Assembly: GCA_950022295.1 (NCBI GenBank)
Contig: OX465599.1
Coordinates: 284,911,501-284,975,500 of the forward strand
Reading direction: 5' to 3'
Source: Bromus sterilis
Lineage: Eukaryota > Streptophyta > Magnoliopsida > Poales > Poaceae
DNA: 64,000 nucleotides
In this document: positions 55,249-64,000 of the stretch, one piece after another
How positions within the stretch are numbered: the first letter of the stretch is position 1
Layout of the letters: each line of letters starts with the position of its first letter
Program-made: the position numbers and the translations under genes
The notes under the pieces: generated by a model
The model's database searches: none
Told to the model about the DNA's origin: nothing
The model's input: only the letters and a program-made list of their open reading frames with translations

Positions 55249-57714
55249 ATGTCTGCTGAGGAATCGTATGGTTCTCATAGTCTCACTTCATTTGCAGCTC
55301 AGCTCGAACGTATAATTCCTCAGTCTCCACCGCTGAAGAAAATGGCTCCTCGGCGTATGCTCACTGATACCGCTAAAGACTTACCTCCTGCGCTATATGA
55401 GAAGCTGAAGACTCCCGAACATGAAACCGCGGGTGAACGAAAGAAACGAGTTCAGAAAATCACACGGGAATGGGCTAAACGATGGGATGCATATGAATGG
55501 ATCAATCCTGAGCATGAGGAATCATTCGTTGTCAATCCACCACTGAAGACCTTGAGCATCAAGGCTCGTCCTCCTCCTGCACCAGGTGTTATTCCTGATC
55601 CTTCAACCCTGAAGACCCGTGATGACTTCCCTGAGGCTTATCAGCGTTACCTCAAGCGAACGACACATCTCGCCCGTAATCTGGCCCGTGACTTGGCTGC
55701 CTCGGTACAACTTCCGCCTCAGCCTCAGCCACAGCCTCAGCCTCAGCCGTAGCCTCAACCTCAGGTTCAGCATCGCAAAAAGGCTCCTCGCATCAAGCCG
55801 TCAAAGAAGTCCTCAGCTCAAGCTCATGGTTCCTCATGTCAACGCACGGCTGGCGCTACCCCCGCTTCAAGGATTCGAACTGATGAATCCGGCAGTGCTC
55901 CTGAGGCCTCAACCACAATGCCTCAACCGCTGCTGAAGACCAAAACTGTTGTTCAACGTGTCCCTTGGCCCTCACCAAAGAAAACTGCTATGAGAGGCTC
56001 CATTCATCATACTCCTCAGAGCTCTGATGATGAAGATGAATTTGAAGACTTGGCCGGCTTCGTCGCCACTGAAGAAGCCAAGATTGAATATGTGCGTGCT
56101 GCAGCCAGACGCAAAGCTGAAGCAACTGGGTCTGAAATCCCGATTCTCCTTGATCCCAAGAAGATCTTGGAATACATCGAAATCTGGTCTGTCAAGCCTG
56201 ATACTCCTCTTGATTATTTGGACATCCCTAAAGACATCAAATTCTATGTTCAACAGTTCCTCATCAATGAGATTCATCAACGAGATCTTCAGAAACAGTT
56301 GAAGGCTCAACTGAAGAAAGTCCAAAGTGACTTTAAAAAGAAACCTGTTACTGATATTACTCCTCAGGAGTTCATAGAGCACCATTGCAAAGTTCAACGC
56401 CTCAATACTGAGTATGCAGCCAACCGTGCCTACATCAGCAAATCCAAGGAACGGATATCTAAGCAGATGGCTAACTTGATGAAGCTTAAACAACCTCATG
56501 CCTCAATGCCTCCTGCTGCTTCAGCACCTCAGGCTGACCTAACTGAGGAACTTGCCCAAAGCCTCAAGCGCAGGTCTGAGACTGATCCACCCAGTACTCC
56601 CCCAGCAGCCAAGAAGCCGTCTATTGAAGCGCAAACTGCTGAGCCCATCGATGCCAGGACCATTTCTTCTGCTCCTCCTACTTCAAGAGCGCCTGAAGCA
56701 TCTGCAACACCTCCTGATGCTTCCATTCCTCAGGAAAATACTGAGCGCAGGCTGGTTGTGTTCACTCCACCGTCCAAGACACCTGCTTCAGCGTCAGCCA
56801 CCCCGATCATTTCAACGCCTCTCTCTCCCATTCCTCCAGTCATCACTGAAGATGAAGAAATGGATGAAGATGTGGATATTGGTGACTTGGGCACCCCTCG
56901 GGAGGTTGATGAAGCATATGAGCTGGAACACTTCAACTCGCCCTCCCACACCGTGTTCTCTCTGGAACCTCATTCTCCCTCAGTTACAGTTGTTTTATCT
57001 GACACGTCTCAACACTCTGAAGACTCTGTGGATGCCTCTGTCTCCCCTGACACTGAAGAAACTGACCCAGAGGCCAATAGTTCCCGTAGTACTGCTTCTC
57101 CTATAGCTTCTGCTCCTGCCCCTGACACTTAGAATGTTGAAGCTGATCCAGTGGTTCCCCAAGCTCAACCCATGGATACTGTAGCTCGTGCTGCGGAGCC
57201 TGAAGCAGAACACATCACAAATGCTCCTCCTAAAGCAGAAAACAGTACCACTACTCATCCTGAAGCTTCAAAGGATGGATCTGAATATAAACAGGCCACA
57301 TCACCTCGTCTTCCCAAGGACCTCAACATGTCTGTGACTGAAGCCTCTGTAGCGGCTACGCCTCAGCCTCAAGTCTCTCTTCAGATTGAAGTGCCTCAAG
57401 CGCCTCCACCACCTCAAGGCCCAGTTCAAGCTCGGTCCTTGTGTCCGAAGAAGAAGCAACCATTCTTCCGTGACCTTGAAGCTGATGATACCCCACGCTT
57501 CGATGCTTCTGATTTCTTCAATTCTATGAGTTTCTTCCAAGAGGGGATTCAAAATCCTTATCATTCTGCTCCACCTCGAAAGCTGCTGAGGTTCTGGACA
57601 GCCACTCAGAAGAACTATTATGCTTCAGTTCTCTATAAGCAAAACAAACTGTTTCCTCACAAGCATATTCGTCTAATGGATATGGAAACCATTCCCTGCT
57701 TCAACAGTGTGTAA
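55249..57714 (+). pseudogene. third ORF of element G (env position), two stops, 3' end lost
   Basis: A single frame runs 822 codons with stops at 55750-55752 (CAG-type codon turned TAG in a Pro-Gln tract) and 57130-57132. It is rich in Pro, Ser, Glu and Ala. A helical, coiled-coil-like part lies at about 56220-56500 and a PQPQPQ tract near 55725. No clear signal peptide or membrane segment is seen, so the name 'env-like' used for this position in SIRE-type elements is positional only. The end is fused to the 3' LTR remnant by a deletion, which supplies the last residues and stop. Confidence 0.7.
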
Positions 57715-57978
57715 CTTGAACTGGTCTACCAAACCAAAGTCTTCAAACACTGGTGCTATCTCTTCAACCTCTTAAGCTTCAGTACTTGCTATGTTGACTT
57801 CTTATGCTTCCGTTCTCCCTCTGCTCTAAGTCTTCATACTCTGCATCTGAAGCACTTCTGCTTATTTTGGTTACTTCTTCAGCTACGTATTGCTTCAATC
57901 CTGAAGAAAACCAAAATCTGATAGTAAAATTGAAAATCTCCCATTCACCCCCCCTCTGGTCGATATATTGCACTTTCA
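57713..57978 (+). repeat. Element G 3' LTR remnant (266 bp)
   Basis: Matches 48266-48607 of the 5' LTR, from AACTTGAACTGG to GCACTTTCA. About 77 bp corresponding to 48418-48494 are missing inside. The preceding 1.16 kb of LTR, the purine tract and the end of the third ORF have been deleted. Confidence 0.87.
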
Positions 57979-58205
57979 CGCGCAAACACCATTTGGATAC
58001 ATTCGAGTCACGGACAGCGAGAGCTCTTGCACCTTTTGTTCTTTTGTTGCTTGTGTCAATGCTAATATAGACTATTGCTTGTTAAGATTTGAATTGAATT
58101 GCATGCTTTGATTGCTTTACTTAAAAGTCCTTATATGCTTGTGTGGCATGTTACCACAGAAATTATGCTTATTATCATTTACCTACTCGAGGACGAGCAG
58201 TAATT

Positions 58206-58219
58206 AAGCTTGGGGATGT
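58206..58219 (+). promoter_or_regulatory. polypurine tract of element E
   Basis: AAGCTTGGGGATGT directly before the 3' LTR. The same tract occurs, inverted, beside the F1 (40152) and F2 (61249) LTRs. Confidence 0.7.
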
Positions 58220-60004
58220 TGATACGTCCCAAACGTATATATAATTTCTGCTTGCTCCATGCATGTTTTGTGTGACTTTGCCATGTTTTTCTTGAACTTT
58301 CATCCACTTTTGAGCATATTTGGACTAATCTATTAACCCAGTGCACCCAGCTGCAAGTTGTTGTTTTCTGCTGTTTTTGTATTTCAGGTTTTCCGGACAT
58401 TAAAAGTGCACGAAAAATTCCAAAAAAATTATATAAAAAATCAGCGACACCGAAGCTTCCGGAATCACCAAGGCTGCGGAGGGGGCCCACCACAGGGACT
58501 CCAGAAGGGTCCCTGGCGCGGCCCCACCCTAGGCCGCGCCGGGCACCCTCCTGGCTGCCCTGTGGGTCCCCTCGATGCCCCCCTCCGCCTATATTTAACC
58601 CTCGGGGTGGAAACCCCCTGGTTCCCCCTTGGCCCTATTTTTACCCCCGCGGTGGAAACCCTGATTCCGAACCCCTTTTCCCCAGAAACAATTACGATCT
58701 CCGCCGCCATCGCCATCAAGTTTCGGGGTGAAAGAATTCCTGTGCCGGCACCCTGCCGGGACGGGGAAGTGCCCCCGGATTCATCTCCATCGACGTTGCT
58801 TCCTCCCTGCATGAAGCGGGAGTAGTTCTCCCTCGGGGCTGAGGTATCTACCAGTAGCTATGTGTTCGTCTCTCTCTCCTATGATGTGATCTTCGTTGTG
58901 ATCATAGGCTATTAATCTAGGGTGATCCCATGATATTTCCCCTTCTTCTATGTATTGGATTGATGTACTCACTTGATCTTATCTAGTATAATCCCCGAGA
59001 ACAAGGTGACAGCGGTCTATTGGACATGGGTTAGAAGAATATTATCATGAGTGATTTCCTCTTTTGTGTGTTGATTGAAGATTCAGAGTCTCTTGGTGCT
59101 TGTCTTTGACTATCCTTGAGATATGTTGTGGTGATTGTGGTACTCTCTTTGGATGGCCGCGGTGACATTGGGAAATCCATAGATTGAGAACTATGAACTC
59201 TGAGGTGTGCTTTTGTAGCCCTACATAATTCTCGTCCTCTCTTGAACACAAAGGAATGACCTCCGAGTACGTCTCCCATGCATGTTTTAGTGGAAATATC
59301 ATGTGATTAGACTATGTTAATGTTGTTGAGAGTTGCCACTAGTGAAAGTATGAAGCCTAGGCCTTGTTTCCACCATTGTTACACCGTTCGTGCTCACTTT
59401 TGTCACATGTTTGCTTGCTGCACTTTTTATTACAGATTTATATTACTTTGTTTTGCCACATCTATCACCCATATTTTACGAACTTTGAGGTGTGCTTTTG
59501 TAGCCCTACATAATTCTCATCCTCTCTTGACCACAAAGTAATGACCTCCGAGTGCGTCTCCATTGCATGTTTTATGGGAAATATCATGTGATTAGACTAT
59601 GTTAATGTTGTTGGGAGTTTCCACTAGTGAAAGTATGAAGCCTAGGCCTTGTTTCCACAATTTTTACACCGTTTGTGCTCACGTTTACCACTTGTTTCTT
59701 TGCTGCACTTTTTATTACAGATTTATATTACCTTGTTTTTCCACACCTATCACCTATATTTTACCATCTCTTCGCCGAACTAGTGCACCTATACAACTCC
59801 TAGTTGTATCAGGTGTGTTGGGACACAAGAGACTTCTTGTATCTTAATTGCAGGGTTGCTTGAGAGAGACCATCTTCAACCTCTACTTCCCTGAGTTCGA
59901 TAAACCTTAGGTCATCCACTTGTGGGAAATTGCTGCTGTCCTACAAACCTCTGCGCTTGGAGGCCCAACATTGTCTACAAGAATAGAAACGTGCGTAGAC
60001 ATCA
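58220..60004 (+). repeat. Element E 3' LTR (1,785 bp)
   Basis: Same termini as the 5' LTR. The extra 285 bp relative to the 5' LTR is explained by a doubled internal segment at 59195-59764. Confidence 0.87.
59195..59764 (+). repeat. 285-bp tandem duplication within E 3' LTR
   Basis: Copy one 59195-59479, copy two 59480-59764; both run from GAACT(C/T)TGAGGTGTGC to CATATTTTAC or CTATATTTTAC. The 5' LTR has a single copy (42611-42895). Copy two is closer to the 5' LTR than copy one, for example CTCATCCTCTCTTGACCAC against CTCGTCCTCTCTTGAACAC. Confidence 0.85.
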
Positions 60005-61492
60005 CCATGTGAGGTAAACAAATTACAGCTGGGCAATTGACAGGATTATGTGCGCAAACCAATGCTAATTATGCAAAACAGAAAGGAAGAGGCTCAAAAG
60101 CACGGGCGGTACGCCAAGACAAGTAGACCGAAATACATCTGCATCTACCCACTAATAATCCACCTTGAGATATCTATCCAGAACATCTCGTTGGTATTAA
60201 GTTGTGAATCCCACCCAAAGTGTAAACTCAAAGCAACGGACAACTGCATTAAAGAACTTTGCGTAAAGTAAACAATCCTTGCACCCGCAAGTACAAGCAC
60301 TGTTGTTTTCCCCCTTGTGGCAACAACACATCCCCTAGGCTCATGTTTCTGTCACTCAAGCTAGTCATCGGGGGGCATGAACCCACAATCATGCATAACG
60401 CTCCTTCTTGGAGTCACTACGTACTACTTGGCCAAAGCAATAAACAGCAACGGAGAACATGCAATAGTTACTCAAGAACATAAATATAAAAGAAGAGAAT
60501 CAAATATATAACTCAAGCACAATCTGAACATAATCTCATAATCCATCGAATCCCAGCAAACTCAGCATAGCAACAGCAGAAAGATTACATATGTGCCTCA
60601 ATCATGTAGGGCAGCTCACGAGGTCTAATCCATGAAGACCAAAGAGGGGAGGAGAACATCACATAGCTACTGATCATGGACCCATGGTCCAATGTGGACT
60701 ACTCACGGTTCATCCGGGAAGCATCCATGGTGGTGGAGAAGCTCCCGGAGGTGATTCCTCCCTCCGGCAGGGTGCTGGGAAGAGGTCTTATGGTGCTCCC
60801 GATCTTGGAAGCGCGGCAGCGGCGGAACAGAGGAAAGATCACGAAAAAGGGTTCCGTCCCCGAGGGTTTCTCGTCACGGGGAATAAATAGGCGAAAGGGG
60901 GCAGCCAGAGGTGGGCCAGGGGCTCCAGGCGCCCCCCTGGCGCGGCCAGGAGCCTGGCCGCGCCCTCTGGCCGCCTGGCTCCCCTCTGGCCCCTCTTGGG
61001 CTCTTCGCGAAGCTTCCGGTACGCTGATTTTTCCTATATTTTTCCCGGAATTTTTCTGGTACTTTTAATAAGGGGGAAACCTGAAATAGAAAAATAGCAA
61101 AAAACAGGAACTGGCACTGGGGTGCGCTGAGTTAACAGGTTAGTCCAAATATGATCAAAAGTGTATGGAAGTTCATCAATATCATAGAAATGTCACACAA
61201 AAGAGCCATGGAGCAAGCAGAAATTATAGATACGTTTTGGACGTATCAACATCCCCAAGCTTAATTCCTGCTCGTCCTCGAGTAGGTAAATGATAGCAAG
61301 CATAATTTCTGTGGTGACATGCTAACTACCATATAAGAACTTTGTAAGTAAAGCAATCAAATCATGCAATTCAATTCAAGTCATAACAGACAAGAGTCTA
61401 TATCTAGTATTGAAACAAGCAACATAAGAACATAAAGGTGCAAGAGCTCTCGCTATCCGTGACTCGAATGTCTCCAAATGGTGTTTTCTTGC

Positions 61493-63043
61493 TGAAAGTG
61501 CAATATATCGACCAGAGGGGGGGTGAATGGTAGATTTTCAAATATCTCATAGAATTTCTATTTCCTCAGGACTGAGGCAATACGAAATTGAGGAAGTTGA
61601 AACCCGAGGAAGAACAAATGAAGTACAAAAGCAATGACGTGAATGGAAAACACCCTATTGCACAGCTGAGGTAAGATTGAAGCACGAACTGAGGAATCAG
61701 TGCAGAGTGAACTCAGAAAGTAAAGCATCAGGATAAGTCATCAGTGCATAAACGTAATAACCGAGGTTGAAGAAATAGCACCAGGGCACTGAAGACGAAG
61801 ACTTGATAAACCAGTTCGAGTTGCTGTGACAACTCTACGTCTGGTTGGAGAGGCTGAGATTGAACTCAGAAGACATAGTCTTCACCTTATTCTTTTGAAG
61901 TAAAGTCCTCAGACTCCGTCCAATAACTCAGGTGAGTCTTCAAGGTAGACTCCCGAAACCTTCACAGACTCAGTCACTCAGGGAAGTCACAATTTCATCT
62001 TGACTTCCTCAGACTGAAGACTTCTACACCGGTTGGAAGATCACAGTATTCAATAGTAAAAAGCTTCGGATCACTCGAACCGACTTCCTCAGAAATGCTC
62101 AACTACTCAGGCTGGTGGTTTTCCTTACTTAGGTTCTTTAGTGTCCTCAGAGGTGGGTTGCTCTCAAATGACAAGTGTCAGTTTTTCTCTCGGAGCAGCC
62201 AACCCACAAATGGGGCTGGGGGTGGCTATTTATAGCCGCGGAGCAACTCCAGGTGAAAGGACATAAATTCCCATGCATGAAATTACTTCCATGCCCACCC
62301 TTCGGACCGTTGGCTGGATCGGTACCAGCACTCACCACGTGACACGTGGGACGGTCAGAATCTCACTCTCTCTTTCTTCAGGCGAACTGCACTGGCAGTT
62401 TCCTGACTCCTCAACCGAAGATAAACTCCTCTGTGTCCTGAAGAACATCGTCTCAAACACCGGAGGAATTGAACTTCTACTGCAGGATATTTCTCTGGGT
62501 TTTCTTCAGGATTTCTAATTGAGCACTTCCTCAGAAATACAGAACTCATTATCCTCAACCCCTCCAACAGTGCGGTGTTTTCCTACGACTCAAGAAGTAT
62601 AAAAAGTCTTAGCAAAGACTACGCTTCAACTTCGTCTTCAGCGCGAATGTCCTCAGGATCTGGTACAGCTTCAGCTTCAGCCGAACGCTTCAGGATCCTG
62701 ATTCCTCAGGATTTCGCACAACTTCGGTCTTCAGGAAACACACCGATTTCTCCAATGTTCCTCAACATTTTGGGGGGTCGACAACGGTGGTTAACCTCAT
62801 CCTCAGGGACTGTTTTCCTGTGTATACTCACCAACACATCAGTCCCTTAACCGTTTTGTCATCAAATACTCCAAAACCTCAAAGGGGGCACTAGATGCAC
62901 TTACAATCTCCCCCTTTTTGGTGATTTGATGACAATCAGGTTAAATCTTCAACGGGATAAATAATTAATTTTGAGGAAAAACTTGAAGACAAAATCATTC
63001 ATTGTTTCCGGATATAGAGATGCTCCCCCTGAGGATATGTATG
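61493..63043 (-). mobile_element. Element H: SIRE/Maximus-type Copia, minus strand, 3' LTR and internal end
   Basis: The LTR (62905 to 61493, 1,413 bp) on the minus strand starts TGTAAGTGCATCTAGTGCCC and ends TATTGCACTTTCA. Just upstream (62920-62906) lies CAAAAAGGGGGAGAT, the polypurine tract, so this is the 3' LTR. The 62921-63043 part is internal sequence, cut by element I. A TATA box is at 62228-62234 (inverse). The element enters F2 after CTTGC (61488-61492). Confidence 0.85.
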
Positions 63044-64000
63044 TGTAAGTGCATCAAGTGCCCTCCCCTTGAGGTTTTGGAGTTTGATGACAAAACAGTT
63101 AAGGGACTGATGTGTTTGTGAGTATACACAGGAGAACAATCCCTGGTGAGGTGTTTAACCACCAATGTCGACCCCCCAAAATGTTGAGGAACATAGGAAA
63201 AATCGGTGCGTTTCCTGAAGAATGAAGTTGCGCGAAATCCTGAGGAATCAGGATCCTGAAGCGTTCGGTTGAAGCTGAAGCTGAGGACGATCCTGAGGAC
63301 GTTCGCGCTGAAAACGAAGTTGAAGCGTAGTCTTTGCTAACACTTTTTATACTTCTTGAGTCGTAGGAAATCACTGCACTGTTGGAGGGGTTGAAGAAAA
63401 CAAGTTCCGAAGTTCTGAGGAAGTGCTCAATTAGGAATCCTGAAGAAAAACCCTGAGGAAATCTCCTGCAGTAGAAGTTCAGTTCCTCGGGTGTCTGAGA
63501 CGTTGTTCTTCAGGACACTGAGGTAACTAACTTCGGTTGAGGAGTCAGGAGATCGCCAGTGCAGTTCTCCTGAAGAGAGAGAAATGTCCTGCAGTAGAAG
63601 TTTAGTCCTCATGTGTCTGAGACGTTGTTCTTCAAGACACTGAGGTAACTAACTTCGGTTGAGGAGTCTGGAGAGAGAATACTTTGACCGTGCCACGTGT
63701 TGCGTGGTGAGAGGCTAGAACTTGTCTAGCAACGGTCATTTTCGAGGGCATGAGAGTAATTGCATGCATGGGCATTTATGTCCTTTCGCCTCGGGTTGCT
63801 CCGCGGCTATAAATAGCCACCCCCAGCCCCATTTGTGGGTTGGCTGTTCCGAGAGAAAAAACTTACACTTGTCATTTGAGAGCAACCCACCTCTGAGGAG
63901 ACTGAAGAACCTATGTGAGGAAAACCACCAGCCTGAGTAGTTGAGCATTTCTGAGGAATTCGGTTCGAGTGATCCGAAGCTTTTTACTCTTGAAGACTGT
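63044..64000 (+). mobile_element. Element I: SIRE/Maximus-type Copia 5' LTR, cut by window end
   Basis: Begins TGTAAGTGCATCAAGTGCCC at 63044 and follows the G 5' LTR to the window end; a TATA box, TATAAAT, lies at 63808-63814. The left flank is GTATG (63039-63043), inside element H. The coding part would lie beyond the window. Confidence 0.83.
63464..63668 (+). repeat. partial tandem duplication in the I LTR
   Basis: Unit one (63464-63586) and a partial unit two (63587-63668) both run from TCCTGCAGTAGAAGTT through GAGACGTTGTTCTTCA to CTAACTTCGGTTGAGGAGTC. The G LTR has a single copy near 47600-47680. Confidence 0.8.

Larger units (their letters stand above)
47102..57978 (+). mobile_element. 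Element G: SIRE/Maximus-type Copia retrotransposon, 3' LTR mostly deleted
   Basis: It has a complete 5' LTR (47102-48607), tRNA-Met PBS, gag, a pol with the Copia order protease-integrase-RT-RNase H, and a third frame downstream of pol. LTR start TGTAAGTGCATC and a long gag with zinc knuckle and coiled coil place it in the SIRE/Maximus lineage. The 3' LTR is reduced to its last part (57713-57978). Flanks CATGT (47097-47101) and CGCGC (57979-57983) both derive from CACGC, the uninterrupted sequence in F1, so this is a diverged target duplication. Confidence 0.87.
41635..60004 (+). mobile_element. Element E: non-autonomous Gypsy element with nested Copia G
   Basis: LTRs begin TGATACGTCCCAAACG and end GTGCGTAGACATCA. 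The perfect 5-bp duplication CCATG flanks the element (41630-41634 and 60005-60009). It carries one 246-residue reading frame of unknown function and several kb of non-coding sequence, but no recognisable gag or pol. Its U3 and internal 3' end match the F family, while the rest of the LTR differs. It is inserted in the F2 LTR in opposite orientation. Interrupted by a MULE-type MITE and by Copia G. Confidence 0.85.
41219..61492 (-). mobile_element. Element F2: Gypsy 3' LTR (41219-41634, 60010-61248) and internal end, minus strand
   Basis: On the minus strand the LTR starts TGATACGTCCAAAACG at 61248 and ends CGTGTATCA at 41219, about 1.65 kb once element E is removed. The purine tract AAGCTTGGGGATGT precedes it at about 61262-61249. 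Internal sequence continues to 61492, where Copia element H interrupts. F2 appears inserted in F1 (left flank AGCAG at 41214-41218). Its own coding part, if any, would lie beyond the window. Confidence 0.75.

Noticed and set aside
58358..58825. 155-residue plus-strand ORF
   Set aside because: Lies in the E 3' LTR; the 5' LTR equivalent is broken differently, so no selection for coding is evident.
1..64000. tRNA, rRNA or snoRNA genes
   Set aside because: The tRNA-Met-like matches are 12-17 bp primer binding sites just inside LTRs; no cloverleaf or rRNA sequence was recognised.

Overview
The window reads as the edge of a small gene island in a large cereal genome, most likely a Triticeae grass (wheat, Aegilops or barley). 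The grounds are Stowaway elements with CTCCCTCC termini, an SBP-box gene and a Raf-like kinase with split, GT-AG-bounded exons, and about 55 kb of nested LTR retrotransposons of types common in Triticeae. This assignment is an inference from sequence character; species and chromosome cannot be fixed from the window.

Bases 1-7,275 are the gene island. The 3' half of a SQUAMOSA-promoter-binding-like (SPL) transcription factor runs on the plus strand (exons 1-90, 397-618, 2310-2620) and carries a miR156 site in its last exon. It converges on a complete 423-residue Raf-like protein kinase gene on the minus strand (exons 5932-5001 and 4198-3859, with an intron in the 5' leader). A Stowaway MITE lies in the kinase intron. 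Three tandem palindromes and a 237-bp hairpin MITE lie upstream of the kinase leader.

From 7,800 onward everything is transposons, plus a broken minus-strand gene of the 'GST T3-like / NAM-associated' type, cut into a C-terminal piece (7819-8641) and an upstream piece (about 38172-38500). The piece between is element A, a 29.5-kb composite (8647-38166, target duplication TTTTT). A is a LARD-like Gypsy derivative with LTRs of about 4.3 kb and only 1.4 kb of internal sequence. Its 5' LTR holds a MULE-type element with a 26-bp minisatellite (8825-9911) and a second LARD, B (11167-18924). Its 3' LTR holds a minus-strand Gypsy element C (24627-34938), which itself holds a solo LTR (27451-29062) and the coding-free element D (29521-34491).

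Beyond A, minus-strand Gypsy elements F1 and F2 (about 38500-41634 and 60005-61492) are interrupted by the plus-strand Gypsy element E (41635-60004, duplication CCATG). E holds a MULE-type MITE (45134-45544) and a SIRE/Maximus-type Copia element G (47102-57978) with gag, a twice-interrupted pol and a third, env-position reading frame. A second Copia (H, minus) interrupts F2 at almost the same position that G occupies in E. A third Copia (I, plus) starts inside H at 63044 and runs off the window.

In time order: the host gene was hit by A and F1; B, the MULE and C entered A; D and the solo LTR's parent entered C; F2 entered F1; E and H entered F2; G and a MITE entered E; I entered H. Only the SPL and the kinase look like functioning cellular genes. 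The Copia gag is the only long, unbroken transposon reading frame with a recognisable domain.
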